Source of the DNA: Lineus longissimus
Taxonomy: Eukaryota; Nemertea; Pilidiophora; Heteronemertea; Lineidae
Reading direction: 5' to 3'
Assembly: GCF_910592395.1 (NCBI RefSeq)
Contig: NC_088326.1
Location: 3,663,001 to 3,727,000, forward strand
Length of the DNA stretch: 64,000 nt
In this document: positions 52,022-64,000 of the stretch, one piece after another
Layout of the letters: each line of letters begins with the position of its first letter
Numbering within the stretch: the first letter of the stretch is position 1
Translations under genes and position numbers: made by a program
Notes under the pieces: model-generated
Told to the model about the DNA's origin: nothing
What the model saw: the letters and a program-made list of their open reading frames with translations, nothing else
Database searches by the model: none

Positions 52022-55000
52022 TTGAGAGTCAAGATGCTGATTACCGAAATGCTTGATTGTTATTTCAGGGGGTCCTTGGACACAAACTCGGGGGTCTTCT
52101 TTCCTGACCGCTGCAACAGCCCGCAGTACGTCACAGCAAAGCATATCTCCTCGACTAAAAAACTCCCGCCAATCACTGAGGATACCAGACGATTGGCGAC
52201 GCCTAGTGGGTTGGTAAATAACTATACAGGCCAGATCACGTGGCCTGATCACACGAGTTCCTTGCGAATCCCATCAATCAGCGAGATGAACAAGAGCATG
52301 GATGAACAGATTCTTGCGGAGGCGTTGGACAAATATGCGCGAATTTCGGAAAAGAAACCAGACGGCGGTTCAAGGTCACGCCTCTCTGCAAGGTCACGGT
52401 CACCGTCTGGCAAGGTAAGCAATCTCAAGGTCAAGGTCAGCCTTAAAGTCAAGCTCAGGGTGAAGGTCATTGTACTCATGAATTGCCTGATATGTTTAAT
52501 CTCCCTTTAGTCTTCCCTTTAACTTTATTTCGCTATATGTAATGATTAACTTTGGGGGGTCATCGTTTTACCATTTGGGACATTTGAATTCGGTAAATGT
52601 TATTGGAATAGAGATATCTAATCAATCCTGGACAAAAAAATCGGGAAGTAAGGGCTTGAAGTGGTCATTCAAAATCCTAGTCGGTGAGGGATCGCATTAT
52701 ACTATCTCATATGTATGATAAGTGCTATATCGACACTGAATTTTCGCAAAAGGTACTCTTTACTAAGGGCTACATCATTAGTTAATGTTTTACTGAAGAG
52801 ACGCCGGTCGTTTCTGAGTGAAGGTGTTTTGGATTGTTGCCAGTTAATTCAAATGTCGAATGGCCAGGGTAAGTAACTCCGAATACAGTTATCTACTCGA
52901 TTGCAGTAGACAAAGTTCATTCAGATATGGTTTAATGGTTGAGAGGTAACTCCTCCGTCATAGCATGAAAGTTCCACTGTCAAAGGTCAGATCTGTAGTG
53001 CTTTTTCGAAAACATAAATTAACTGTTTGTCTCAGCGGCTCAGACCTCATGTTTCAAAAAGTGCTTTGAAAGTGCAAGATCTAACCACAAAAAAAGCTCT
53101 ATGAGAAATAAGATTTTGTTTGATAGTCATGATTTCAAATAAGATTTTTTGCATGTCAATTTTAGACTTGGCGTAGCAACCCGCACGGAAACCAATACAC
53201 GGTTATCCCCCTAGCGTCAGGGAGTGGAAGCAGCACGCCAACGAGTGCGGACAACTTCCAGACCAACCGGAGCATCACCTCGACGACCTCAAAGCGCGCA
53301 AAGAAAGCCTACAAAGGCCGCGGCCTCAAGCGAGCGCTCTCTGTGGGGACATCGCCCCTGGACGAGTACATTGCAGACCGGCGGCACTCCAGGACTACGC
53401 GGACTCGCCCCTGGACAAAGAATATGAAGCAGTCAAAGGCTTGGCAGACTACTCCGGGAGCCACTGACAACGAGAAACCGCTTGGTAAGGAAAGGCCCTG
53501 AAGCACAGGATCGCTTCTGATTTGCCAATACTGACCGAGGCCCTGCATTTGTCGGGAAAGAGGAGAATTCTAGAATTGCTCCGTTGCCTTTTTTGTTGTC
53601 CCGATGTGTATTTGAAGCGAGATGGTGCGGCAGCTGGTCTTGGTGAAGACTTGTTGGAAGCTGCCAGTGACAGAAGTCAATGGCGAAGGTCCCTCGCACT
53701 TTTAATGGCGTAACCATCATGTTTCACTAGAAGATAAAGAACAAGATTCGATTCCCCACTGCGTTACCTGCGTTACCTTTGAAGGGCTCAACCGATTACA
53801 GTTCAAGCTTTGAATTGGACGACTCACAGACGTCTCTACAGCTTTCATTTTTTCCCCGGCCTTCATTTCAGAGGTGTACTACGAATCACACGTCCCGAAA
53901 GGAAAGTGGATCAAGTTCCGACCGATGGTGTACGCACATAACCACAAGCATGGACTCAAGTACGAAGTGAGGTGAGTCAATCAAGTTCTGACCGATGGTG
54001 TACGCATGTAATAACAAGCATAGACTCAGTTAAAAATACTATATCTTCTTATTTCAGAGAGAATTCCCAATTCCCCCGGTTAGGTGGGCCGCCACCGAAA
54101 AGCTATATGTTTGACAACAACTACAACGTTTGGTTGTATGAGAAGAAAACCGGAGAAGAAATCGTAAAAGAGAAAGAGATTGCCCGAGAGACGGACAAGC
54201 GGATGAAGATTTACGAGCGCCACATTATGCCGAAAGGAAAAACTAAACATGCGCGGGCGCACAGGGACATAGTGGAGTAAGTAATGTGGTCCTTTAAATC
54301 ACCCAGGATCCACTTGTTATCACCAAACTCGTATTCGATGAAACCAATAATTCGGAAAGTTCGCCATGAAATTCTTAGATGAACTCCGTGAATCCGTTAT
54401 ATTCGCAATTGCAGTTTATAATGGGTATTGCAAAGTATTCCGTGGTAGTTGCGTGTAATTTCTTTTCATCTCATTTGGGGACCATTGAGGACAAAGTCAC
54501 AATCAGAGTGCCAGAATGAGATCGTTTAAAAGGGGGACTCAGCAGCAGACAGGGGTCGAATTGGTGGTCGTCAGTTGACAAAGTTGGGTCGTATTTGATT
54601 CAGCGATACATCCTCGCACGAAAAACGAATATTAGTACACGTAGCTTCGATGTGCTGTGAGATCGGCGGGACCTCTATTGACAACCTCGAGGAACTTAAT
54701 TTGGCCGACCTGGTTCCTATCTCAAGACTCACTTCAAGTGCATGGTCCTCATGTCGAAGTTAAAGATATAAAATTCTTGTCTCCAGGTCTTTTCACTGCC
54801 ATGAAATCAACAGATTACAGCGCAAGGATGCGGCATTGATTCTGCAGAAGTGGGTACGAGGTTGGCTTGTACGGAAACGGATGAGAAAGCTGAAACGTGA
54901 GGTATGAATGAATGCAGTTTTCAGAATGACCGCCCTCCTCGCGTCCTCGAATGTCATACCAGGGCCAATTGCATGCAGCTCTTCTCGCACACATTAATAC

Positions 55001-58000
55001 TAAACCGAGGTATTACCGAATGAAAGAGTAAGCTAGACTACGAAATGACGCATTCACTCACGCTCTCCTCCTTTGCGATGCCGACTCCGTTTCCTCCGTT
55101 TTCTTTGCTCCGTTTCATAACGTAATCCGCCAATTCAGCGTTGTCTTCGTCGCTGAGTTTCCTCAATGGCCTCTTCGCCACTGATTTTCCTGCATGGCCT
55201 CTGGCACCTCTGGGTTGCAATCACCTCTACACCACTGAGTTTTAATGGCATCTACACCGCTGAGTTCCAATGGCCTCGTCACCGCTGAGCTTTAATGGCA
55301 TCAACACCGCTGAATTCCCATGGCCTCGTCACCACTGAGTTTTAATGGCATCTACACCGCTGAGTTCCCTTGGCCTCGTCACCGCTAAGTTTTAATGGCA
55401 TCTACACCGCTGAATTCCAATGGTCTCGTCACCACTGAGTTTTAATGGCATCTACACCGCTGAGTTCCCATGGCCTCGTCACCGCTGAGTTTCAGTGGCT
55501 AAGCAAACATTTTGCAAAATCTTCGGAACACCGAAGAAAAAGAAAATGAGATGAAGAAGATTCGACGAAATTGAAATTACAAAGTGACAGTTCCTCTTCA
55601 ATTGCAGACGATGATGTGGCACAACAAATCATGGTCAGGCTTCGTGGACGAGTACAAGAAAGTGTGCACCAGAGTTCAACAGCGGCACGGCATCCAGAAG
55701 GGATCAACGCCATTCCAATTCGAGGAGGTTGAGGAGTACATGAAGAAAAAGAAAAGTGAGTGTCTGCCTTTGTTATGTTTGTCCTCTGGTTCCGTTTGTC
55801 CTCTGCTTCTGTTGTTGTTGTCGTGGAATGATATACTGAAGGGTCGACACTTATCCAGTTTGAAGAGGCTGGAGGATGATATGTGGCAAATGAAAGAGGG
55901 AATAGATTATCTTTTTAAAACAAAAATCCTCCTTTTCTTCAGAGTACGAGGATGTGTTTGACAAGCTGCAGGGGAATGGAAAACTTCCCAGGGAGATGCT
56001 GAAGGCCTTCTTCAGCAGGTGCGACCTGTACCCCTCCGACAACGAGATCGCAACCGCATTTGATACTGTATTTAGAGGTAAATTGATTAGTCTTTCGATT
56101 AGGTCCTTAACCAAAATCAATGGTAAAGTCAGAAAGTGCTCATCAAGAGCTTTCCAACGAATGTTTATGTCAGAACATGTAGGTTCGGAGATTTCCTTCC
56201 TTGAGGGAAATTCAGTGAGCTAAGTCTTTGTCCTGAAGTATTGGATCGACCACCAGAACGAATGGTGTAAACAGAAATTGCTCGGCAATGCCTTTCAAAG
56301 GAATGGTAATGTCAATAGGCTATCACCTGTCCCTTTATTCCTTGAAGGAAATCGGGGCGAAGGGCAGGGGGAATCGCGGCTGCGGTAATGTCTACAAGTT
56401 CCAAAGGAATTGCTGAAGAGTGAATGGATATGGTCTCTTCGCCGCCGTAGCGGAACACCACGAGCCATAACACCCCGTGCGGAAGACGGGACATAACCGA
56501 AATAACACCAAGGCTGACTCCACTAGACGAGTATGCTTACCGCTACTATTGTCGCCGTGGGCAAACTACACTTGCGGGTATATGGTTATCATTTCCCGCT
56601 GGTGCGTTTGGTGGGGAGCGGTAACGACCATCAAAAGACCCAAATCGCACATGCAGCAGGTTGTTTTTAATCGTTCTCCAGTATATACTAAATGTACAAA
56701 ATAACATCTATCCACAGGTTGCGGTTCCCAAGCCGACATCATCTTCCTCCTCGACCTGTCAGCGAGCATCGGAGAGCACAACTTCAGGGTGCAGAAGGAC
56801 TTTATAAAGAGCGTTGTGACTCGGCTGCAGATCGGTAAAGAACACGTGAGGGTTGGGGTGATACCCTACAACGACGATCTTGTGGAGCCGATTCTTCTTG
56901 GGCGGTGGAACTCGAAGGATACGCTGTTTGATGCGCTAGGTAGGTAGATATTGAACCTCGGTTTTGGACTGGTATACCGACGCATTCTTCAGAGCAGACA
57001 TAACAACATTCAAGCACATTCTCTCTACCGGTAGTAGCGTCCATGTTGGAAAGTCACGCTGTTTGATCATGTGACCAAAAGCTCTCGTTTGCGTATATAG
57101 TCATTGCTGGAATCTGTGAGGAGAATCGATGATCGGTGCGATCTGCAATCGATATAAAACCCGACTGGCGGTCGGCATGGACGTCCCCCTTGGATCTCCT
57201 TTTTTCCCGCCATTGTCATTTTAAAACGAACAAAGATGGAAAATGGGGTTGATTTCGGGTGAGGCTGGAACTAAAAATTCGAGTTATTTATTGTAGCGAT
57301 TGGTATGGCATGGTAGTCCAGGATGGGACACAGGCGGGTGATTCTTTCATCGTTAATCGCGGTGATAAAGTTGTCGGTAGCATAGCGATAATAATCATCA
57401 GTTTGCAGGGAGATATGAGTTGTGACTCATAATATTTTGACAAGTCTTAGTCCTTTCCGTTGTATTTTTGATGATCATTTCCTTTCGTTTTAGAAAAGAT
57501 TCCCTTCATTCGGGGACTGACACATACACACTTGGCAATAGAACACATGAGGTCCACATTTAACGATGTAAGTAAAAAAACACCCTAATCCTGAAAGACA
57601 TCTTTAAAACTGACCCCCGGGGTTACAACGAGCTCTCCTTTAGAAATCATCGCCTCGCCTATCAATGGGATGACGTCACAAACGAACATACATGTTATTC
57701 CATCTCGCCCACAGCATGCGCGGAAAGATGTCCAGAAGATAGGCGTGGTCCTGACAGACGGAAGATCTTACTACGAGCACCACACGCACAGACAGGCGGA
57801 TAAGGCGAAGCTGGAGGGCTGTAAACTCTACGCAATAGGTAGGTACATCCGGGGTTTTGATTTGACCTACTTTTCAAGGTCACAGATCAGAGTGCAAAAT
57901 TTCACCAGTAGGTGGTGCATTTTTAAGGAACACAGAAACTGAAATAAGCGTACTCATGTTATCCACAGCATGATACCACTGTTTGTGCCCCTCGATCTTT

Positions 58001-59212
58001 TCATTCCGTTCCTTAGGGAGTTCCATCCCTGGAGTTAGAATAAACTACATATCGCCAGCCTGCTCAAGTTTTTTTTTTATCTAGGTGTAGGCAGTGTGGC
58101 AAACCGAGCCGAGCTCCATCACATCGCAACGGACCCTACTTACATTGGCTCCATATACGACACCCACGTCATTGAGAAGATAAAGACAGACGTTTCGAGA
58201 TCGTCTTGTTTACGTAAGTTACACAATCAATGATAAAGAGATTACGATTCAAGATAGTGAATGTGAACGTATAACACATATACTGGGCGGAGGTTTCTGG
58301 GTAAGACTTCAAAATGAATGAAAAGCGCTTTGAGAGCGTTATAAAGTGCTAAGGGCTACAGTATATAAGAACATACACTTATTCTTTGTCTTTACGCAAT
58401 TGACGTCTGGACCCGTTTATTTACCTAACATCATGTACATGTACATTCAACAACATGTCAAGATGTGCTGCACATGTAGAACCCTGACGTGACGCACTTT
58501 CCTTACCCTCCCTGATCACCGCCTCTTTACAGGAAACTGTTCCTTGTGCCATTACGTGACGCCGGACGAGTGCAAGAGTAAGGCACGTGGTCTCTTCAAG
58601 AACGAGGTCATGGACATCCTGTGGACCATCTACGTTCCCAAGGCAACCGGTCTCAAGGACGTTCGAAGGTCAACATGGGTGCGGCCAATCGTCCATGATG
58701 AGGAGGCGGCCAAGTGGATGGGTGAGTAGGCGAGAGGACCTTTGGCCGATGAGAAGTGGAAGCCATAAACGTAGATTTACGTTCCGTCCAGGGGCATTGG
58801 CCATAGGTTCCAGCGCATATTTTAATCACGTTCAGTGTCCCAATACAAATATCGACGTTCAGTTTCTTCCTACATAAAATTTACTGAAGCCAAATGAAGT
58901 ATTTTAAAAGCTCCATATGTGTTTTTTGCTTCAGGGTTGGTTCAAAACATGGAAAGTGAAGACTTCCGCACGTGCCTACGGTATGTTATAAAATGCAAAC
59001 TCGAACGCGAAGGCGGAATGAACGTGTTGTCGAGCACGGCTTTGAATGGTGTCGAAAGGGTCACGGACTGGGACGCTGCGGTCAAGAGTGTGGAGGAATA
59101 TATGAAGTTCATTGATGATAAAAAGGAGCTACATAACATTGAAACTAACTTCATGAAACGGAGATATTTGGAGCGAAAGTTACTCCAGGATCGCGTGGAT
59201 AAGCCGGAGTAG
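52022..59212 (+). CDS. IQ motif / EF-hand-like / VWA domain protein, 13 exons seen, 5' end uncertain
   Basis: Exons: 52022 or 52069-52414, 53166-53484, 53872-53971, 54058-54276, 54787-54901, 55608-55755, 55943-56077, 56718-56939, 57494-57567, 57715-57838, 58085-58213, 58533-58721 and 58935-59212 (TAG). All twelve junctions are GT-AG with matching phase, giving at least 798 codons. Residues 1-330 are polar and basic with repeated RSRS-like stretches. An IQ motif (ILQKWVRGWLVRKR, about 346-359) suggests calmodulin binding. Residues 417-460 (DKLQGNGKLPREML) look like half an EF-hand pair. The VWA domain at about 466-640 has a complete MIDAS: DLSAS (473-477), T544 in GLTHTHLAI and D574 in LTDG. 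A Cys-containing tail follows (CSLCHYVTPDEC). I do not recognise the full-length protein. Either the gene starts at ATG 52022, or TTATTTCAG before 52069 is an acceptor and a phase-2 first exon lies upstream unseen. Two adjacent genes (IQ and VWA) is the main alternative, but phase continuity argues for one. Confidence 0.82.
53978..54032 (+). pseudogene. Partial tandem copy of exon 3 of the IQ/VWA gene within the next intron
   Basis: TCAAGTTCTGACCGATGGTG and TACGCATGTAATAACAAGCA repeat the exon sequence at 53912-53960 (TCAAGTTCCGACCGATGGTG, TACGCACATAACCACAAGCA) after about 65 bp. The copy has an in-frame TAA and no donor, so it is a broken tandem duplicate. Confidence 0.75.
55148..55500. repeat. 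50-bp tandem repeat built of two similar 25-bp halves
   Basis: The unit alternates CTGAGTTCCAATGGCCTCGT and CTGAGTTTTAATGGCATCTA, spaced 50 bp (for example 55271, 55321, 55371). About six clear units plus degenerate ones on the left. It lies in the intron after the IQ exon of the IQ/VWA gene. Confidence 0.9.
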
Positions 59213-59563
59213 GCCAGGGGAATCACGGCATTTGGTTACTCACTCTCTCGATAGAAGGCGTCGGTATCACCCGCCATTTTGATCAACTGATACTTGCACA
59301 CGTTACTGGTAATGGCGGCATCCACTCTCCACCCTATCGGATGAGTTGGGAACCAATTTTTTTCCGAAGGGGCGCGTGGACACCCACGGTATAGGGATAT
59401 GGTATATGATAAAAGCTTGGTATGGTTTGTTCGGACCATGTCGGACTAATCAATTTGGCTCGACGAAGTATACGTTTGGTAGGAAGACGTTATGCAATAT
59501 AAAAAAACACTAAGATGTAAGATGTTAGGCCTGCTCAGATTGAGGTTGGTCGAAATATTGAAA

Positions 59564-59569
59564 AATAAA
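59564..59569 (+). promoter_or_regulatory. Candidate polyadenylation signal of the IQ/VWA gene
   Basis: The first clear AATAAA after the TAG at 59212 lies about 350 nt downstream, a plausible 3' UTR length. Confidence 0.4.
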
Positions 59570-60547
59570 ACTGTGCATGCAGTTTTCCTCCTTTTCTCTG
59601 AAGTAAATGTACAGTGTTTGTATATATATTTTCAGATTAAGATTATATTCATTGTGTGCACTAACGTTGAATTATTTGGTAGACCTCTCACTAACATTAT
59701 TCATGGTAAAAAATATATCAGTGTTAGTAAGGCCGGAATACTCTAGGCTACAGGCTGTTCGTCAGACTTTCACTTGAAACCGCTGTCCTATTAAGTCACG
59801 TACTGTAATAATGCTGTTTATCGTACATGTAAATGAAACATAAAAGTCTCACTGAAGATCAAATGATAGTGAGACCTTTAAGTTTATTCCTTTATGCTAT
59901 TATATTCTGCGATATCTTTGTTATTTTGTTAACCACTGTGATATATTCTACTATTTCTATGGTGCAATATTATTGAATCCCGTAGTTGGGCTAATTCTAT
60001 CTTGTTTACGTTAACGTTTTCATATCTGTTACGAGCAATATTGTGATGATGCAATGTTTCTTTAAGGGTGTTCTTTATGACGCTAGTAAAAAGGGGCGGC
60101 GTTTTCAAATTGAAGGTCCATTTTGCGTATGCGTTCGTATGTGTATGGAGGGATTGAAAATATGATTTGAACATTTTATTCGCCGTAACATTTCTCGAAG
60201 AAGCATTCAGGTAAGAAATTACGGTTTTATTGATTTCGAAAATTACCAAACCACTGTAAACAAAAACAAGTTTCCTAGTGTTTAAATATGCATCAATAAA
60301 TTAATGAAATTTAAAAAGGCATACAATAATCGTGTTTAATTATATATGCATCAAAAACTTGCATAACGTGACAGCTTTTATAACTAACGTGGACTTCAAC
60401 TATACAACATGATTGCAAGCTGCCGATGGGAACGAGGACTGATTTCATTCCATCCGTCCTTTGAACGACTGATCACGTGCGGGAATTTTAATATCGTTAA
60501 TATCGCCGAGGTTCGCCTGTCATTCGGCTGACAGCCTTGCAAGAAAC
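59570..60547. other. Intergenic region between the IQ/VWA and secreted-protein genes
   Basis: AT-rich. A 106-codon minus-strand ORF (60249-59929) shows no family motif. The promoter of the secreted-protein gene should lie in the last few hundred bases. Confidence 0.5.
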
Positions 60548-63500
60548 ATGAAGTATTTGGCGATCGTTTTGACTCTGTTCGTCTGTGGTGCTGTGGCCCA
60601 GCTCGGGGGTTTCGAGGATCTTCTGACACCCGAGGAGAGAACCGAGGCAGACCGGGTGAAGAGTTTCTCTCATTACCTCACTGAGGGGACCGGTAGGTAG
60701 AACCCTTTTGTCGATTTGAACCCTCGATTTGTCCATGAACGTGCAACTAAAGTGACTCCATTTTGCCTATCTTAGGAACACCAGAACTCTTTCAAACACC
60801 AAAAATCAGGCAAGTTATTGTCCGGAGGCCATAGTGCGGTCCAAAGGTCAGAATGTTCTCGGAGTAATACTTTTACCATTTTGTGGGTTTTGCATGAGTT
60901 CGGGTGTTTCTTAGAATAACAAAATTAAGTCACTATAGTTTCACCTTAAAGCGATCCGCAAATAACGAGAGATATCGCTGCGACCTACGGCAATTACCGC
61001 TGCGGTCATTATGGTCATGAGGGCAGGCACGACTGATTCTTGTTGCAGGTCTTGCGGAGACTCTCGCAAACGAGAGTTAGTTGTCTTGTACATAGATTAT
61101 CACATCATGCGGCAACAAACTGGTCCCATGTAAAGTCGACTTTTCATTGCTTGCATATTTTGCACCAATTCAAGCTGTTATGTTTGTCTGACCATAACCG
61201 ATGCGTTAAAACGAGGCGCAGTGGGCGCATAGTGCATTATACACTGCAAACAGTGGTTCATTGTATACAGAATCACTCGGGACCAAACGCTGAATTCAGT
61301 CCACCGCCAAATGAAAGTGGGCAAATTGTTCGCCAACGTTTATGTAAGTGAACATTTCACGGCTACAATTCATAATTGATTTGCATCAAAAGCAGAAGAG
61401 GAGGGTACCATTGTGGTGGAATCGATATTTGCGAGCAATGTTGAAATCAGAAATTGCGAAATCCGTTTAATACAACTGTAGTTAATTCCAGAATGGGTGC
61501 GCTTTCGAAAGTCTACTCGAAATTTTTGTCATGTCACGAAATAATGTAAGAGCAAACTCTTGGCTCTTGAGCGTCTCAAAGACGCTTATAGAGAATAGTC
61601 CTATAAAATAACCCTGGCCTTTTCAGTAGAAATAGGCCAAGTTTTCAAAAACGCTATCCAGGCATGTCATGTCCTCACACAGTGCCTGTCACGGGCCTAT
61701 TTTAATTGACGACTTCGTCCTCTAAATATCACATGAAAGAATGCACAAATTATATGCTTTTCTTTGAAATCTTTATGTAGATATAATATCAGCTGACGAC
61801 TAGATTTGGCTGGTTCAAAAACTAGTGGACGGTTTTGTTGTACCCTGATGATGTAGGAATTTTCGCCCGGGTGTTGCGATAGATTTTACCTGTTCCGGTC
61901 TGCTGGGCACATTTCATAGTGACTATTCGTTGAGAACATGACTAGAAAATTGAATTAACTTCAATTGTCTTTTTCAGAATTAGAGGAGCCCTACCAGTCT
62001 GCCCTTGAGGAGACTCTGAACATTGTGGGGATCGGCGAGAGCCAAGACCTGGAATTTGAGAGCACCAAAGGGAACACAACACGAAAGTTCAAGTGCAAGA
62101 ACAACAAATGCAGTTTGTGTTTCTCCGTGAGGAGGTTTGGCCGTGGACGCAAAATTAAGAGTAAGTCCTTCCATGCAATCGCCAGGCATCGCCGTCATTG
62201 GTTGAGCAGTTGCTTACTTACGTACTGGCTCAGTTTAATAGCATTCCGCGAAGATGACGTCACTGCAGCTGCTGCCCTCTATTTCCCCATCGCTGAATTA
62301 CAGGCAATGTCGGACAAACATGCGGTTTCGTAATGGATTCAGGCTTTCTAACTAGGGCAGTTAGATTTAGTCTGGCACATGTCCGAGTGTTGGAAATACT
62401 ACATAATTGTTCTGAATATTTCTCTCTCTGACTCTATGGTATCATTCATGCTAAAAACAATGCAGGGTCAAAGATAACTGACTTTGAAATAAGCTCAAAT
62501 TCGTAGAAATAAGTGTCGATGTCCGACTGTCACGTGACTAAAACGTCATCAATATCTTATGCAAATGACCTTGTGAGCTATAAATAGTAACTTCGCGGGA
62601 TGCTATTGGCTACAATTAAGTGCTACGGGATAATACAGGTAGTTCAACATTTGAAGGGTAAGAGCACAGCAAAGGGCATAAGTGTATAACAGCCTGGGAT
62701 ATCCAAAACGTCAAAAATATAGTACGGTATACCGGTATTCTAAAACACCTGTCCAATACTGTACTGCATAAAGAATTCTCCCAATTGCAGTCTGTCTTTT
62801 CGTTGGGAAGCGCGCCAACAACCTGACTTTGGTCATTACCAGAGGCAAGAGAGTCGTCCTTTCTGGAAGCACCCCAGGTGAGTCGGACTAAATGATAATT
62901 TACGATGACCCATTCATCCTTTCTGATGACGTTAAGCACACAAGTGGTGTTAGCACGTGTGGTCGAGACCTTGCTATAAGTATATTATTCATATGAATGT
63001 CGCGACTTGATGAGGTATGGCAGAGTGATGACCATCCGCGTCTGACAAAACTTCAGGGTTTTGTGGATTTACCGATGGTTCGTGACACTAGGGAGTTTTT
63101 GCAAATCCTTCGAAACGCCAACGTAAACTCCTGTCCCAAGAGAGCCTCACTGCCCCCTCCTACCAGACCAAATAAGTTAAATGCTTCCCCGAGGTGAAAG
63201 CTCGACCTTTAGGCAGATAAATGCTGCTGCTACTAACTAACTTCTTTCTCTTTGCAGCCAATAACATAAAGCCAATCTGCAAAAAGCCTAAGTGTCCATT
63301 GTTTGGCCCGTTCTGCCTCATTTTTACTCAAGTCACCAAGACAGCCACAGGCAACACTGGCTGTCTTGTGGCCAAGGCAACCATTTTCAAGAAGAAAGTC
63401 ATGATGAGGCAAGTTGGCTGCTTCAACTTGACGGACCCGAAACCCGACCTTGACCTTGGCCTTCCTGGCAGTGACCTCAGCGGGTCAGACGCGTATCGGA

Positions 63501-63589
63501 AGAAGATGTTCGAGGAGATTTTCAATAAGATTTTGAAGAAGGATATGAATGCGGAGGAACAACAGTTGCCGTGGGCGCCTATCTTTTAA
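60548..63589 (+). CDS. Secreted cysteine-containing protein of unknown function, three exons
   Basis: Exons 60548-60692 (donor GTAGGT), 61978-62160 (acceptor CTTTTTCAG, donor GTAAGT) and 63258-63589 (acceptor CTCTTTGCAG, stop TAA) join in phase 1/1 to give 219 aa. The N-terminus MKYLAIVLTLFVCGAVAQ is a textbook signal peptide with likely cleavage after AVA. The mature protein has eight cysteines (88, 93, 96, 117, 122, 129, 145, 164), two N-glycosylation sequons (NTT at 81, NLT at 166), a basic stretch (RRFGRGRKIK) at the exon 2/3 junction and an acidic/amphipathic C-terminus. I know no family with this pattern. The even cysteine count and size would suit an extracellular ligand, mucus or antimicrobial-type factor, but that is speculation. 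AATAAA at 63638-63643 follows 50 nt after the stop. A 371-bp MITE sits in intron 2, 76 bp after exon 2. Confidence 0.82.
60693..61977. other. Intron 1 of the secreted-protein gene
   Basis: About 1.3 kb with no exon or element that I can support. Confidence 0.5.
62237..62607. mobile_element. MITE family A, copy 2 (371 bp)
   Basis: The same TIRs and interior as 31198-31568, differing by a handful of substitutions. It is inserted in intron 2 of the secreted-protein gene, 76 bp after the donor site. Both termini begin AATAGC. Confidence 0.9.
63089..63142. mobile_element. MITE family D, half-copy
   Basis: AGGGAGTTTTTGCAAATCC and CGAAACGCCAACGTAAACTC match the left arm of family D; no right arm is found. 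In intron 2 of the secreted-protein gene. Confidence 0.6.
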
Positions 63590-63637
63590 GAAATGCACCA
63601 ATGAGAAATGAGTTTTGGTGGTTTTACAGTAAAACAA

Positions 63638-63643
63638 AATAAA
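63638..63643 (+). promoter_or_regulatory. Polyadenylation signal of the secreted-protein gene
   Basis: AATAAA lies 49 nt after the stop codon of the 219-aa secreted protein, a good position for a short 3' UTR. Confidence 0.6.
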
Positions 63644-64000
63644 CATCCGTACTTGGTATTATATTGCACTTGTACAACCCTTAGTTTTAATGTTGTTTTC
63701 AACTTGCATATCGTTTCACCACTAGTGTTCATTGCCTATAGGTGGCTCTGGTAGTCTCCCGTAGTGTAATCTATATTCACGATAGAGGCCACTTTATGTA
63801 TTTGCTGTAATTTATGTTAGGCAGGTTTCGTAATATTAATGTACGTATGTGTAAAGCTACATTCTCGATTCCCCGTATCTGTTTAAGCCAAGTGCGAATT
63901 CCGCGATACGACTCCGATTAACATGTGGCGGTCGTGCCCGAACTTTGAGCGGGAATTGATGACGTCATAGACATTCGCACTTCGTCGTTCGGTTTGTGAA
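63644..64000. other. Right flank after the secreted-protein gene
   Basis: Non-coding as far as visible; no gene or repeat recognised. Confidence 0.45.

Noticed and set aside
59929-60249. 106-codon ORF, minus strand
   Set aside because: AT-rich, no recognisable domain, no exon signals; probably chance.

Overview
This is a 64-kb piece of an animal nuclear genome. Genes are split into many short exons (about 50-350 nt) with GT...AG introns whose phases match from exon to exon. The rest is filled with MITEs, LINE/SINE remnants, minisatellites and dispersed repeats. The gene set (ADAM17, regucalcin) and the repeat style suggest a marine invertebrate, possibly a deuterostome such as a hemichordate, cephalochordate or echinoderm. 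That placement is inference; no marker in the window names the species.

Layout. (1) About 2.9-18.5 kb, minus strand: the 5' part of a type II membrane protein gene. Three phase-compatible exons encode an N-terminal cytoplasmic region, one transmembrane helix and the start of a probable SEA domain; the gene runs off the left edge. (2) 4.5-6.3 kb, plus strand: inside intron 2 of that gene lies an intronless 606-codon ORF for a tryptophanase (beta-eliminating lyase). This is normally a bacterial enzyme and is the most striking feature of the window. (3) 22.7-25.7 kb, minus strand: a complete six-exon regucalcin/SMP30 gene (302 aa), with two decayed copies of its third coding exon in intron 2. 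(4) 29.2-46.7 kb, minus strand: an ADAM17/TACE sheddase gene in about 20 exons (about 742 aa), from signal peptide to cytoplasmic tail. Its introns hold decayed or alternative copies of at least four exons, a 41-bp minisatellite and many MITEs. (5) 52.0-59.2 kb, plus strand: a gene of at least 13 exons (798 codons or more) joining an IQ motif, an EF-hand-like segment and a complete-MIDAS VWA domain. (6) 60.5-63.6 kb, plus strand: a three-exon gene for a secreted 219-aa cysteine-containing protein I do not recognise.

I see no operon-like cooperation between these genes. Three things stand out: a bacterial-type enzyme nested antisense in an animal intron, repeated in-place duplication of single exons (regucalcin, ADAM17, the VWA gene), and a dense set of palindromic elements, including a 391-bp doubly nested palindrome near 47 kb. 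All gene models were read by eye from splice signals, reading phase and family resemblance. No alignment or transcript data were available.
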